From Lutibacter oceani (lineage in GTDB: Bacteria; Bacteroidota; Bacteroidia; Flavobacteriales; Flavobacteriaceae): a stretch of DNA of 64,000 bases. Below are positions 11,601 through 19,831 of the stretch, piece by piece. The notes under the pieces are model-generated. The model was not told where the DNA came from. It saw only the letters and a list, made by a program, of their open reading frames with translations, and searched no databases. The translations under genes were made by a program, and so were the position numbers. Every line of letters begins with the position of its first letter. Within the stretch, counting starts at the first letter, position 1. The DNA lies in NCBI RefSeq assembly GCF_003384935.1, contig NZ_QTTQ01000009.1, positions 620,001 to 684,000 of the forward strand, in the 5' to 3' direction.

Positions 11601-12679
11601 ATATTTCTAATATCAACAGTTGTTGCGTTTCTATTAGTAACCCAAACTTCAACTTTAGTTATGTTTATTGGGCTATTAACTAATGGAAAATCTTTTAAGG
11701 CGTTATTATAATTATCTCTAAAATATTGCGAAAGAAAGAAATGCCTATTTTCATCATAATCAGTTGTTTGCAATTCAAATTCTTGAATAGTGGAACCTCC
11801 CTGTGCTGCTACCGATCTTGTTTGTGATTTTTGTTCTGCAAAAACACCCGTTACCTTTGTTCTTCCAAATTGCAATTGTGTTTTAACCCCAAACAAACTT
11901 TGTGCGCCAACAATTAAAGAATTTTTTAATGGCATACTTACATTTCCAACTTCAATTTTCTGAAGAATATCATCTTCAGTTGGAGTGTATTCTAATTTTA
12001 TTTGATTTTGAAAATTAAATGTAGATTGTGTATCGTACTGTGCACCAACTTTTAATCTTGTTCCAACTTTTGCCTGTATACTTGCGCTAATTTCCTGGTT
12101 AAAATCAAATGTAAAACTACTTCTATTACGTTCAGATAATTGAGGATTGTCAACTTTTTGATATAACATTCCCATTTTTACCAATACCGATCCTTGTGGA
12201 TTCACTTCTATAGTATTTCCTCCAAAAACAGATTGAAAAAAATCTGATTCTACATAATAGGTTGGTAGTAAGTTTTTTTGAGCCTCGGCACTCCCAATTT
12301 TTTTACTATTTGTTGCACTAATTTTATTTTTATAGTACGCCAGCATATCCTTTTTTAATTTGTACTTTTTATATTCTTCTTGAGACATATAAACAGGACG
12401 CTTTAAATAGTAATCTCCAATTTTTTCTACAATAATATATTTTCCTAATTCTGTGTCGTAAATAATTTCAGATTTGGCAGGGTCAGATAAAAATAAGCTA
12501 CCTTCCTGATTGCTATTAAAAGGATACTTAAGTTTAAGCGAATCTAGGACTTTTTCAACTTTTATAGTATCATTAGTGGTAGTAGTAACAGGAGGTGTTT
12601 GTGCATTTATTGTTGTTTGAAAAACCAACAATAAAAAAAATATAATATATGTTTTAATTATAAATAGCTCTTTTTTCAA
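5633..12679 (-). CDS. sprA: SprA, outer-membrane translocon of the type IX secretion system
   Basis: This 2,348-residue protein has the size of SprA/Sov, the very large outer-membrane beta-barrel pore of the type IX secretion system, needed in flavobacteria for gliding motility and release of adhesins and enzymes. A signal peptide ([20 protein letters not shown], then QTTINAQ) is followed by SprA-type sequences such as [39 protein letters not shown] and [14 protein letters not shown]. Many alternating strands run to the C-terminal [12 protein letters not shown]. The start appears to be TTG at 12679: an in-frame stop, which is the ruvA stop codon itself, lies one codon upstream, and no ATG exists before the signal peptide. 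It follows ruvA by 3 bp and precedes gcvH, an arrangement common in this family. Confidence 0.96.
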   Translation of the reverse strand: MKKELFIIKTYIIFFLLLVFQTTINAQTPPVTTTTNDTIKVEKVLDSLKLKYPFNSNQEGSLFLSDPAKSEIIYDTELGKYIIVEKIGDYYLKRPVYMSQEEYKKYKLKKDMLAYYKNKISATNSKKIGSAEAQKNLLPTYYVESDFFQSVFGGNTIEVNPQGSVLVKMGMLYQKVDNPQLSERNRSSFTFDFNQEISASIQAKVGTRLKVGAQYDTQSTFNFQNQIKLEYTPTEDDILQKIEVGNVSMPLKNSLIVGAQSLFGVKTQLQFGRTKVTGVFAEQKSQTRSVAAQGGSTIQEFELQTTDYDENRHFFLSQYFRDNYNNALKDFPLVNSPINITKVEVWVTNRNATTVDIRNIVALSDIGEGDPTNIGPANVTVVPGSQYPSNDANDISSILNSTNPVRNISTVGNGLTPFLMQQGRDYSVLENAIKLRPDEYKLHPQLGFISLNRRLTDSDVLAVAFEFTVSGDSKVYRVGEFTSDGIIAPDNIIVKLLRSEIISTQIPMWDLMMKNVYSLQTYRMQQEGFRLELLYADDGTGVPINVLQNAQTNGVSDKTLLNLLDIDRLDQSQFYVPEGDGYFDYVEGATVNSEKGYIIFPTVEPFGADLNAKLTDIADEKYIFNELYEITQSEARNNFQEKDKYLIKGYHKSESANGIPLGAFNVPQGSVRVTTGGRELVEGVDYVVDYQMGRVQIVNPSLEASNAPINVSVENNAAFNLQTKRFFGVDIEHKFSDKFIAGATFLNLNEKPITQKALFGQEPINNTIFGLNANFGTEVPFLTKLANKLPNIDTDYASNFSIRGDFAYLRPGSPKRIELEGEATSYVDDFEGSQIPLEIKSIQQWHLASTPQYQTQFDLGGNASDITYGYKRAKLSWYIIDPLFYGGSSLKPSNIDNNELSRAEVRRIRYEELFPEQDLDLTQSTIVRTLDLAYFPNERGSYNYDTNNVGGDGKFTNPEERWGGITRALTTTNFEQSNVEYIQFWMMDPYDHYSITNAEGLPAGIDPSNPSNQVGELYFNLGNISEDVLKDGRKMYENGLPEDPLSTNNTDETIWGKIPTNQSLLYAFSDNDNERLNQDIGFDGLNDQEETAKFGTSFGPDPSNDNYQYFRSSEYDNSDASIITRYKKYNNTQGNSPTNNLSTESYPTSATTFPDTEDIDKDQTMNSVESYYQYKVSLNKNDLIVGQNNIVDEKTVNVTLEDGSEKQFRWLQFRIQVSTPDEVVNDITGFNSIRFMRMFLTKFKMPIVLRFGELQLVRGDWRRFTKTLDENIVPSQNLTNDELQNFEVGVVNIQENEDRNPIPYTLPPGIKREILRGSTTLQKQNEQSLSLKVTDLEPDDTRAIFKNVRVDLRMYKHLKLFLHAEGVQTRPQVQNDELKAIIRIGSDLNENYYQIEKLLTISDYGVSSPLEIWPEENNLDAFLEYLGKLKLLRFDEGIAPNIIYPAEGISSPIEGLEGYDIRVKGNPNLSNIKTIMLGVKNVSSTNQSAEVWFNEMRVAEFDNEGGWAAVVSADANIADFADIAVTGRMETQGFGGIEQRVNERSQEDSKLYDLVTNVNMGKLLPKNWGVSLPLNYSVSEEVKDPKYDPQYQDVLFNEAKDINPNSDKARDYTKRRSISLINVRKEYNPNAESKQRFYNVENLSVSYAYNETYHRDYNVEKFVDQNVRASANYNYSFQPKSIEPFKNWGSLNSKYFKFIKDFNVNLIPSTISVNSNIFRTYNEQLSRSLIEGLPQLPTLKQRYFMFDWDYTIGYNLTRSLQFNFRAANNYLYDDFDAADDIQIFDNFFSLGRPDHYHQTLNGTYKIPIDKLPLLDFINADYTYVADFDWQASSQSYIDKVGNVIQNSNTHNLGIDVDFNKFYKNIGLTKLFNKKKSKSDNTPESAIKSPTAKTSKKRKSAGEEIKQGFYNVITAVKKARFNYSENNGTYLPGYIPQIGFLGQDNFNGGVAPSLGFVFGSQIDIRERALENGWLISRGEDDPYYNRTYSRTHMNKFDATINVEPFQNFDIELRGNKTYTKNTSQQLDVINNVLNSESPISQVGNFMISYNMLKTAFSDSDANFEEFKANREIIAQRLSQESGQSIDGFGATSQQVSLPAFLAAYTGKDAAKISLNAFRDVPIPSWQINYKGLMKMKWFKDNFRSFSLSHSYDSRYSILSFSNNLEYNAEDPYLETDIVGNYFNKTLFTNVDLIEEFSPLLKVDMKMKNSISFTGRVDKDRRLTLNFNNNTITQMKGMEYVIGMGYRFKDLAMKFRFGGKLTKLKGDLDLRADLSLRDNKTVIRAIDEDNNQVTGGQRLLSFKFFADYAVSKNLTASFYFDQSSSKYAISTTFPRQSVSSGLSVRYVLGN

Positions 12680-12682
12680 ATC

Positions 12683-13264
12683 TTATAAATTTTTAAGCGC
12701 TTTTTTTATTAAACTAGCAACGCCCAATGTTTTGTCTTCCAATAAAATTTTATCTAATACTTTTTCAGATTGTTTTCTTAAAAAACCTAAAACTTCTAAT
12801 GCTGTTAACGCTTCTTCCTTAGCAGTATTGTTTTGAACTATAGAATCTTCATTTATAGCATAACTTTTTAAAATCTTATCCTTTAAATCAATAAGTACTC
12901 TTTGTGCTGTTTTTGCTCCTATGCCTTTTACAGACTGTATTGTACCAACATCACCAGAAGCAATTGCATGTTGAATTTCATCAGTAGTCATAGATGATAA
13001 CATTGTACGCGCAATACTTGGTCCAACACCAGAAACAGAGATTAGTAATCTAAAAATCTCTCTTTCCATTTTAGAAATAAAACCATATAACGTATGCGAA
13101 TCTTCCTTTATAGATAAATGAGTATATAAAAAAACAGCTTCATCATCAGTTAACTGCGAGTATGTATTTAATGAAATATTAAGCCAATACCCAACACCAT
13201 TAACCTCAATAATTGCATAGGTTGGGTTTTTTTCAACCAGTTTACCTCTTAAATGAGTAATCAT
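12683..13264 (-). CDS. ruvA: Holliday junction branch migration protein RuvA
   Basis: This 193-residue protein is the DNA-binding subunit that clamps four-way junctions and loads the RuvB motor during recombination and repair. It shows the N-terminal OB fold (MITHLRGKLVEKNPTYAIIEVNGVGY) and two helix-hairpin-helix motifs, SGVGPSIARTMLSS at about residues 78-91 and KGIGAKTAQRVLIDLKDK at about 113-130. It also has the C-terminal domain III that contacts RuvB (EEALTALEVLGF...VASLIKKALKNL). The length is normal. It lies between maeB and sprA on the same strand with short gaps of 39 and 3 bp, consistent with an operon. Confidence 0.97.
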   Translation of the reverse strand: MITHLRGKLVEKNPTYAIIEVNGVGYWLNISLNTYSQLTDDEAVFLYTHLSIKEDSHTLYGFISKMEREIFRLLISVSGVGPSIARTMLSSMTTDEIQHAIASGDVGTIQSVKGIGAKTAQRVLIDLKDKILKSYAINEDSIVQNNTAKEEALTALEVLGFLRKQSEKVLDKILLEDKTLGVASLIKKALKNL

Positions 13265-13303
13265 ATAACACTTGTTCTATTTTGAACCAAATGTAATAAA
13301 TTA

Positions 13304-15580
13304 TTATTGTTTTTTACTATTTTCTTGGGCATCAACAACTGCTACACAAACCAAATTAACAATTTCATCTACACTAGAGCCTAGTGGCAAAATATGCACT
13401 GGTTTTTTCATCCCCATTACTATAGGTCCTATTGATTCAATATTATTCAATTTGTTAATCAATTTATAACTGATATTTGCTGAATTTAAATTTGGAAAAA
13501 TCAATCCATTTACCTTTTTCTCATGCAATTTAGAAAATGGAAATTTATCATTTCTTAGAGTCCTGCTCATTGCAAAATCTGCTTGTATTTCTCCATCAAT
13601 AATAATATCTGGATAATGTTCATGAATATATGCAACTGCATTAGCAGATTTTGAAGCGGATTTTGATTCAGCTGATCCAAAATTTGAATAAGACAACATT
13701 GCTAAAACAGGTTCAATTCCAAAAATCTTCATAACTCTAGCTGTTTCAACTGCTATTTGAACTAATTCCTCTTCTGTTGGGTTTATATTAAAAGCGGTGT
13801 CGGAAAAAAACATAGGTCCACGTTCTGTCATTAAAATATTAGTTGCGGCAATTCTTTTTATTCCCGGAGCCTTTCCAATCAGTTCAATCATTGGTTTAGC
13901 AACACTAGGATAACTTCTCGAATAACCTGTAACTAATGCATCCGCTTCACCTTCATTAACCATCATAGCGGCAAAATAATTACGTTCTCGCATCAGTTTT
14001 CGAGCATCTATGTATGTTATTCCTTTTCGTTTTCTGCTTTCCCAATAAATTTTTGCAAACCTGTCTTTTCGTTCTTTTTCATCATCAGATTTAGGATCAA
14101 TTATTTCTACATCGGCATCAAAATTAATTTCAAGCATTAATTCTTTAATAATTTTCTCACTTCCCAGTAAAATTGGAATAGCAATTCCATCTTCATAAAC
14201 AGTATGTGCTGCTTTTAGTACATTTAAATGGTCTGCTTCTGCAAAAATTACTTTTTTGGGATTTGCTTTTGCCCTTGAAGTAAGCATTCTCATTAACTTA
14301 CTTCCAGTTCCCAATCTTTGAGCCAATGTTTCTTTATATGCCTCCCAATCGGTAATTGGTTCCTTTGCTACACCTGATTCTATTGCGGCTTTTGCTACTG
14401 CTGGTGGAACTTCTGTAATTAATCTGTTATCAAATGGTTTAGGAATTATATACTCTCTACCAAATTGAATATTTTTTTCGTTATAAGTAATATTAACGTG
14501 TTCTGGAACGGATTCTTTAGCTAAATCTGCTAAAGCATGAACCGCAGCCATTTTCATTTCTTCATTAATTTTAGTTGCTCTAACATCTAAAGCTCCTCTA
14601 AAAATAAATGGAAACCCTAAAACGTTATTTACCTGATTTGGATGATCTGATCTTCCAGTAGCCATTATAACATCCTTCCTGGTTTGTACAGCCAAATCAT
14701 AACCAATTTCCGGATTTGGGTTTGCCATTGCAAAAACAATTGGATCATTTGCCATTGTTAATAACATTTTAGGCGTAAAAACATCGGCAATAGATAAACC
14801 TATAAAAACATCTGCACCAGTAACCGCTTCTTCTAAAGTGTAAATGTCTCTATTTGTAGCAAATTCGGCTTTTTGTGAAGATAAATTTTCAATATCTTTT
14901 CTAATAACTCCCTTACTATCACACATTACAACATTTTCTTTTTTAGCGCCTAATGCCAAATATAGTCGCGTACAAGAAATTGCTGCTGCTCCTGCTCCGT
15001 TTACAACTATTTTTACTTTTGAAATATCTTTTTCAGCAATTTCAATAGCATTTTTTAAAGCAGCTGCAGAAATTATTGCTGTTCCATGTTGATCGTCATG
15101 CATAACAGGAATATCCAACTCATCTTTTAACCTTCTTTCTATTTCAAATGCCTCAGGAGCTTTAATATCTTCTAAATTTATTCCTCCAAAAGTTGGAGCA
15201 ATATTTTTTACGGTTTCAATAAATTTATCAACATCTTTAGTATCAACTTCAATATCAAAAACATCAATATCTGCGAATATTTTAAACAATAAGCCTTTGC
15301 CTTCCATTACTGGTTTTCCTGCTAAAGCTCCAATATCTCCTAATCCCAAAACAGCGGTTCCGTTAGAAATAACTGCAACCAAATTACCTTTACTTGTATA
15401 TTTATAAGCATTGTTTGGATCTTTTTCAATCTCTAAACAAGGTTCTGCAACACCCGGAGAGTAGGCTAATGATAAATCTTTTTGTGTTGCATATTTTTTT
15501 GTAGGAACTACTTGTATTTTACCAGGAGTTGGCGTTGAATGGTAAAGCAACGCTTCACTTTTTTTTCTTGAATCGCTCAT
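13304..15580 (-). CDS. maeB: NADP-dependent malic enzyme with phosphotransacetylase-like C-terminal domain
   Basis: This 758-residue cytoplasmic enzyme decarboxylates malate to pyruvate with reduction of NADP. Residues about 1-425 are the malic enzyme part: SLAYSPGVAEPC, then LGLGDIGALAGKPVMEGK, DDQHGTAIISAAAL and the nucleotide-binding VVNGAGAAAISCTRLYLALG. Residues about 430-758 are a phosphotransacetylase-like domain (KKVIFAEADHLNVLKAA, MVNEGEADALVTGYSRSY, DGEIQADFA) that in MaeB is regulatory and senses acetyl-CoA rather than catalysing transfer. The length matches MaeB. It is the first gene of the maeB-ruvA-sprA block, with a good promoter match 27 bp upstream. Confidence 0.95.
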   Translation of the reverse strand: MSDSRKKSEALLYHSTPTPGKIQVVPTKKYATQKDLSLAYSPGVAEPCLEIEKDPNNAYKYTSKGNLVAVISNGTAVLGLGDIGALAGKPVMEGKGLLFKIFADIDVFDIEVDTKDVDKFIETVKNIAPTFGGINLEDIKAPEAFEIERRLKDELDIPVMHDDQHGTAIISAAALKNAIEIAEKDISKVKIVVNGAGAAAISCTRLYLALGAKKENVVMCDSKGVIRKDIENLSSQKAEFATNRDIYTLEEAVTGADVFIGLSIADVFTPKMLLTMANDPIVFAMANPNPEIGYDLAVQTRKDVIMATGRSDHPNQVNNVLGFPFIFRGALDVRATKINEEMKMAAVHALADLAKESVPEHVNITYNEKNIQFGREYIIPKPFDNRLITEVPPAVAKAAIESGVAKEPITDWEAYKETLAQRLGTGSKLMRMLTSRAKANPKKVIFAEADHLNVLKAAHTVYEDGIAIPILLGSEKIIKELMLEINFDADVEIIDPKSDDEKERKDRFAKIYWESRKRKGITYIDARKLMRERNYFAAMMVNEGEADALVTGYSRSYPSVAKPMIELIGKAPGIKRIAATNILMTERGPMFFSDTAFNINPTEEELVQIAVETARVMKIFGIEPVLAMLSYSNFGSAESKSASKSANAVAYIHEHYPDIIIDGEIQADFAMSRTLRNDKFPFSKLHEKKVNGLIFPNLNSANISYKLINKLNNIESIGPIVMGMKKPVHILPLGSSVDEIVNLVCVAVVDAQENSKKQ

Positions 15581-15606
15581 AAAAATTGTTTTAACAATTG
15601 AGTAAA

Positions 15607-15634
15607 CAAATTTACTAATTAATTATAAAAACAA
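15607..15634 (-). promoter_or_regulatory. Bacteroidetes-type promoter of maeB
   Basis: Read on the minus strand this is TTG, 17 bases, then TAAATTTG, a full match to the -33/-7 consensus (TTG, 17-23 bp, TAnnTTTG) of the Bacteroidetes primary sigma factor. It would start transcription about 20 bases before the maeB ATG. Confidence 0.5.
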
Positions 15635-15798
15635 TCTTTATTTATACTATTTACTACGAAAACGTAATAAAGGTTACATATTAGTAATTATTGTGATATT
15701 TTGATTTAAAATAAATAATTTTCTGTTGATTTATCTATTTTTAAGTAAATTAAAAAAAATACAGTTTTTAAAGGTATATTTTTGAAGAAAGTTAAATT

Positions 15799-16701
15799 TT
15801 AAATTTGAAACCCTTTTAAAAATTGAGCTATTACATTTTCTGAAATTTCAGGATTTGCTCCTTCATTTTGTGCTACAATAGCTCCAATTGCACAGGCAAA
15901 GTTTATTGCCTTTTGCGGTTGTTTCTCAGTAAATAATTTAATAACTAAAGATGCTAAAAATGAGTCGCCAGAACCAACTGTATCAACTACTTTCACTTTA
16001 AAACCACTATTGTAATAAAACTTATTTTCTGTATATAAAACTGCTCCGTGCGAACCTAATGTAACGCAAATAGTATTTGTATTTGTTGTTTTAGCAATAA
16101 ACTTAATGTTTTGTTCTAAAGATTTATAGTCCGACTTTAAATATGCTGCAATTTCAAAAAGTTCATCATCATTAAATTTAATAAAATCTGCTTCATTCAT
16201 TAAGTCCTTCAAAGTATTTTCAGCATAATGAGGTGCTCTTAAATTCACATCAAAAATTTTATACTTTGCAACTTTTAACAATTGCTTTAATGTATTTCTT
16301 GAAACAGCATCTCTAGATGACAAACTGCCGTATACAAAAAAATCAGCTTCTTCTACTTCTGAAATACTATTTGCTGAAGCTTCAATTTTATCCCAGGCCG
16401 AAGGGTAATTTATATTATATGACGCATTTCCTTTTTCATTTAAAATAACATTTACAATACCAGTAGGGTAGTTTTCCTTTACTTGAATTGAAGCTGTTTT
16501 AACACCTCTTTTTTGAATATAATTTACTAAAGTTTTACCATCACTATCGTTTCCAACTGCAGAAATCATAGAAACTTCAGTTCCAAAAGAATTTAATCGA
16601 GCTGCAACATTCAATGGCGCTCCTCCTATTTTTTTATGCCCTTGAAAAACATCAAAAAGGATTTCTCCAAAACATACCGCATGTAGCTTTTTACCTGTCA
16701 T
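15799..16701 (-). CDS. PfkB-family sugar kinase, probable fructokinase
   Basis: This 300-residue cytoplasmic kinase has both ribokinase/PfkB family signatures: the N-terminal GHKKIGGAPLNVAARL with HAVCFGEILFDVF before it, and the C-terminal VDTVGSGDSFLASLV, whose GSGD aspartate is the catalytic base. The ATG at 16701 is preferred to a TTG 24 bp upstream because family members begin a few residues before the CFGE motif. It follows the sugar transporter by 26 bp and lies in the same unit as sucrose phosphorylase. Phosphorylating the fructose released from sucrose is therefore its likely job. A different sugar specificity within PfkB cannot be excluded from sequence alone. Confidence 0.87.
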   Translation of the reverse strand: MTGKKLHAVCFGEILFDVFQGHKKIGGAPLNVAARLNSFGTEVSMISAVGNDSDGKTLVNYIQKRGVKTASIQVKENYPTGIVNVILNEKGNASYNINYPSAWDKIEASANSISEVEEADFFVYGSLSSRDAVSRNTLKQLLKVAKYKIFDVNLRAPHYAENTLKDLMNEADFIKFNDDELFEIAAYLKSDYKSLEQNIKFIAKTTNTNTICVTLGSHGAVLYTENKFYYNSGFKVKVVDTVGSGDSFLASLVIKLFTEKQPQKAINFACAIGAIVAQNEGANPEISENVIAQFLKGFQI

Positions 16702-16727
16702 TTTACCTAACTTTACTTCATTCAAAA

Positions 16728-18173
16728 CTAAGACTTATTTGAAGTTATTTTTAATCTCATTGCTAAAAATGCTGCAATCATAAAAAACACTCCGCCAAAC
16801 ATAATGGCATTAACGGCACTGTTTCCTAATAAGTGCTTTACAATTGGGCCAAAAGATAATGTTTGAATAAACATTGGTATTACAATCATCATATTAACTA
16901 TACCCATATAAACTCCACGTCTTTTTTCAGGAATTACTTTTGAAACCATTGCATAAGGAATACCCATCATAGCAGCCCAACCCACTCCTAATAAAATCAT
17001 AGGTAAAAGCAATAAATATTGATCTTTAATATATGGTAAACTAAGCATGGCCATTCCGGTTAAAAACAAACTCCCAACATATACTTTTTTATTACCAAAT
17101 TTTGAAGCAACTGGAACTAATAAAAGAGCAACAATCATGGTTACAAAATTATATGTTCCATTCATTAAACCTGTTTGAGCCAATGCTTGTTCTGAAAGTA
17201 ATTGAATGTTTTGTACAAATGATGTATCTTCTACACTTATTTGAGCGCCTGTTTTACAGGCATCCATTATAGTATCAAACTTTTCTGTATCACTTTCACT
17301 AATGCCAAACATACTTGTTCTTAACATTGGTGTAATAAATTGCCAATATACAAATAACGCATACCATTGAAAAAGGTAAACAGCTGATAATCTCCATAAT
17401 AATTTTGGCATACTACCAATTGCTTGAAATATTTCAACAAAAGGCTCAAAAACACGACTCATAAAAGCTGAATTCTTTTTCCGCTCTTCCATTTCTTGAA
17501 TTTCCTCGTTTGAAGGTGGAATTTCAGGAGTTTTTAAAACCGACCATAAAATGGTACCTATTGAAGCAACTGCACCTAAAAAGAATGAATAATAAACCCA
17601 TTTTGGTATTGCAGATATAACTTCAGTATCTGTAGTACATAAACTTGTGGCTTCTGTAACTGGAACACTAAACCAATCTTGAAACAAAAACAACGAAAAA
17701 TTAGCAAGGGTAATTCCTGCTCCAACAAATAAACTTTGCATTTGAAAACCATAAGTTAATTGATTGTCTGGCAGTTTATCACCCACAAATGCTCTATAAG
17801 GCTCCATAGCAGTATTATTTGCAGCATCTAAAATCCAAAGTAAACCTACTGCAAACCACAACTCTGAACTAAAAGGAAATATAAATAAACATAAACTTGC
17901 AACAATAGCTCCAATTAAGAAAAAAGGTTTTCTTCTTCCCCAACGTGGCGACCATGTTTTATCTGAAATTGCACCAATTATTGGTTGAATTAATAAACCT
18001 GTTACCGGACCGGCAAGATTTAATAAAGGTAAATCCTCATGGTGTGCACCTAAAAAAGAAAAAATAGGATTTATGGCTGTTTGTTGCAATCCAAAACTGA
18101 ACTGAATGCCAAAAAATCCAACATTCATATTCCAAATTTGCCAAAATGATAAATTGGGTTTTCTAATTTTCAT
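16728..18173 (-). CDS. SLC45/GPH-type sugar transporter, probably for sucrose
   Basis: This 481-residue inner-membrane carrier has about 12 membrane helices. The N-terminal half carries the loop SDKTWSPRWGRRKPF, the RxGRRxP element typical of plant SUT, animal SLC45 and related bacterial proton/sugar symporters, preceded by QQTAINPIFSFLGA. Its place between sucrose phosphorylase (45 bp upstream on this strand) and the kinase (26 bp downstream) argues for uptake of sucrose or a similar disaccharide from the periplasm. A hydrophilic cytoplasmic loop with charged residues (EEIQEMEERKKN) separates the two halves. Other alpha-glucosides such as maltose remain possible, since SLC45-like carriers are not strictly specific. 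Confidence 0.85.
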   Translation of the reverse strand: MKIRKPNLSFWQIWNMNVGFFGIQFSFGLQQTAINPIFSFLGAHHEDLPLLNLAGPVTGLLIQPIIGAISDKTWSPRWGRRKPFFLIGAIVASLCLFIFPFSSELWFAVGLLWILDAANNTAMEPYRAFVGDKLPDNQLTYGFQMQSLFVGAGITLANFSLFLFQDWFSVPVTEATSLCTTDTEVISAIPKWVYYSFFLGAVASIGTILWSVLKTPEIPPSNEEIQEMEERKKNSAFMSRVFEPFVEIFQAIGSMPKLLWRLSAVYLFQWYALFVYWQFITPMLRTSMFGISESDTEKFDTIMDACKTGAQISVEDTSFVQNIQLLSEQALAQTGLMNGTYNFVTMIVALLLVPVASKFGNKKVYVGSLFLTGMAMLSLPYIKDQYLLLLPMILLGVGWAAMMGIPYAMVSKVIPEKRRGVYMGIVNMMIVIPMFIQTLSFGPIVKHLLGNSAVNAIMFGGVFFMIAAFLAMRLKITSNKS

Positions 18174-18218
18174 GAGTATTCTTTTTTAGTGTTTAACTAT
18201 TTTTAAACAATTATTTGA

Positions 18219-19649
18219 TTAAGATGAGTACTTAATTTTTATCGACATTTTATTTAGGTCAATAAATAATTCTGCCCAATCATTTATATTAATCCATTTT
18301 ATATGCAATAAATTTTCAGCAGTTTCTATAAGTTTAAAATCTCCATTAAAAGCTTTATGAGTATTTCTTAACATCATTAATTCCTTTAGCTTTTTAAATA
18401 ATGGTTTATCTACGTTTTGTGTTATTTCTTCTTTTGAATAATAATGCCTATTAATATCTCTTCCAACATTTGTTTTTACCAACAAGTCCATATCATTTTC
18501 ACCTGCAAATAAACCAACATAATAAACTTGTGGTATTCCTGGAACAAAAAACTGAATAGCTCTTGCAATAAAATATGCATTTTCGTCTCGTCCTAACGCA
18601 TCAAAATAGGTGCAATTTACCTGGTATAAATCTAAATTAGAAGCTGCTGAACCAGTTGCTTTTAAGCTATTCCCTAAACTATTTTTATGCATTTGATTCA
18701 CAATTTCATTTAAAATAACATCTTCAATTAGTCCTTTTTTTTCACCTTCGCGAGCTACATCTACAATTCCAATACCATCATGTGTATCCAACACTGTAAT
18801 AGCATTTCTTGGACTAACCGCTAACCAATTTTTAAGGCTCTTTGCATTTTTATTAAACAATGTATCTAAAACCAATACTGGTAAGGCAAAATCATATACA
18901 TAATCTACTCTTTTAGCAATTTCAATTTGTGTTTTATAATGGGAATGAATTTCCACTAAAACTTCTATACCTTTTTCTTTTGCTTTTTCGGTTAGTTGTC
19001 CTATAAAATCGTAAGTTTCATCAATCATAAAACAAGATGTTCCCTTTTGTTTAATAGCATAACCTGCTGCATCTAAGCGAATCATTTTAACTCCTCCTTT
19101 TTCAAAAGTATTTAATATTCCTTCCAAATATTTAATTCCAGCATCACTTTTTACATCAATGTCAATTTGATTGGTAGTAAAGGTGGTCCAAATTAACTTA
19201 CTTGATCCATCGTTTAATTTAAACTTTGTAAAAGGGAATCCGGGACGTGGCCTGTAAATACTTAATAAATCTGCTCCCGTTGCTCCATTTGGGAAAACGG
19301 TATCAAAAGTTAAGAATAATGAAGCATATTTAGATGCTTTTCCATTTTTAAGATAATCTTGAAATTGAACAGACTTTGCTGATACATGATTCACAATTAA
19401 ATCGGCCATAATATCTACTTCTTCACTCAACGCATTCAAATCGCTCCAATCACCTAATCTTGGATCAATTAATTCGTGATCTATAGGATCAAAACCGGCA
19501 TCTTCCCCATCAATTGGGTAATAAAAAGGTAAAATATGTAAGCCTCCAAAAAGTCCTTTAAGTTCATTATTAAATAATGAATTTAAATCTTGAATATTTT
19601 CACACCCTAATCTATCTATATATGTAATTAATTGTATTTTATTTTTCAT
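18219..19649 (-). CDS. Sucrose phosphorylase (GH13 subfamily 18)
   Basis: This 476-residue cytoplasmic enzyme converts sucrose and phosphate to glucose-1-phosphate and fructose, saving one ATP compared with hydrolysis. It resembles the Bifidobacterium enzyme along its whole length: DPIDHELIDPRLGDW, FPNGATGADLLSIYRPRPG, KGTSCFMIDETYDFIGQL and NVGRDINRHYYS. Catalytic residues line up as Asp193 in IRLDAAGY (nucleophile), Glu233 in VLVEIHSHY (acid/base) and Asp291 in VLDTHDGIG (transition-state stabiliser). No signal peptide is present. It heads the unit with transporter and fructokinase, and two operator-like boxes lie 130-170 bp upstream. Relatives acting on sucrose-6'-phosphate or glucosylglycerate exist in the subfamily, but the closeness to true sucrose phosphorylase makes sucrose the best call. 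Confidence 0.92.
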   Translation of the reverse strand: MKNKIQLITYIDRLGCENIQDLNSLFNNELKGLFGGLHILPFYYPIDGEDAGFDPIDHELIDPRLGDWSDLNALSEEVDIMADLIVNHVSAKSVQFQDYLKNGKASKYASLFLTFDTVFPNGATGADLLSIYRPRPGFPFTKFKLNDGSSKLIWTTFTTNQIDIDVKSDAGIKYLEGILNTFEKGGVKMIRLDAAGYAIKQKGTSCFMIDETYDFIGQLTEKAKEKGIEVLVEIHSHYKTQIEIAKRVDYVYDFALPVLVLDTLFNKNAKSLKNWLAVSPRNAITVLDTHDGIGIVDVAREGEKKGLIEDVILNEIVNQMHKNSLGNSLKATGSAASNLDLYQVNCTYFDALGRDENAYFIARAIQFFVPGIPQVYYVGLFAGENDMDLLVKTNVGRDINRHYYSKEEITQNVDKPLFKKLKELMMLRNTHKAFNGDFKLIETAENLLHIKWININDWAELFIDLNKMSIKIKYSS

Positions 19650-19740
19650 TTAATCTTTTTTATAACTAATAAAATCAGCCATTTTAACTATTAATTTTAA
19701 TAGTTGTAATTTCAATTTAGTATTAAAATTTTAACCGATT

Positions 19741-19748
19741 CAAATGTA
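19741..19748 (-). promoter_or_regulatory. Candidate -7 element of the sucrose unit
   Basis: On the minus strand this reads TACATTTG, matching TAnnTTTG, and would start transcription about 85 bases before the sucrose phosphorylase ATG. No convincing -33 TTG is seen at the normal distance, so the element is weak on its own; the operator pair lies just upstream. Confidence 0.3.
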
Positions 19749-19782
19749 AAGATATTGTGATTCTGAAATCTTAATTTAATGC

Positions 19783-19817
19783 TGAAATCGATTAAAATTG
19801 AGCCGAAAACGGTTTCG
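19783..19817. promoter_or_regulatory. LacI-type operator pair in front of sucrose phosphorylase
   Basis: Positions 19804-19817 read CGAAAACGGTTTCG, a near-palindrome matching the boxes found before other sugar genes here. A degenerate copy, TGAAATCGATTAAA at 19783-19796, starts exactly 21 bp earlier, so both would face the same side of the helix. They lie between the trehalase stop and the sucrose phosphorylase start, upstream of the candidate -7 element. Confidence 0.65.
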
Positions 19818-19831
19818 ATTTATTCAATAAT

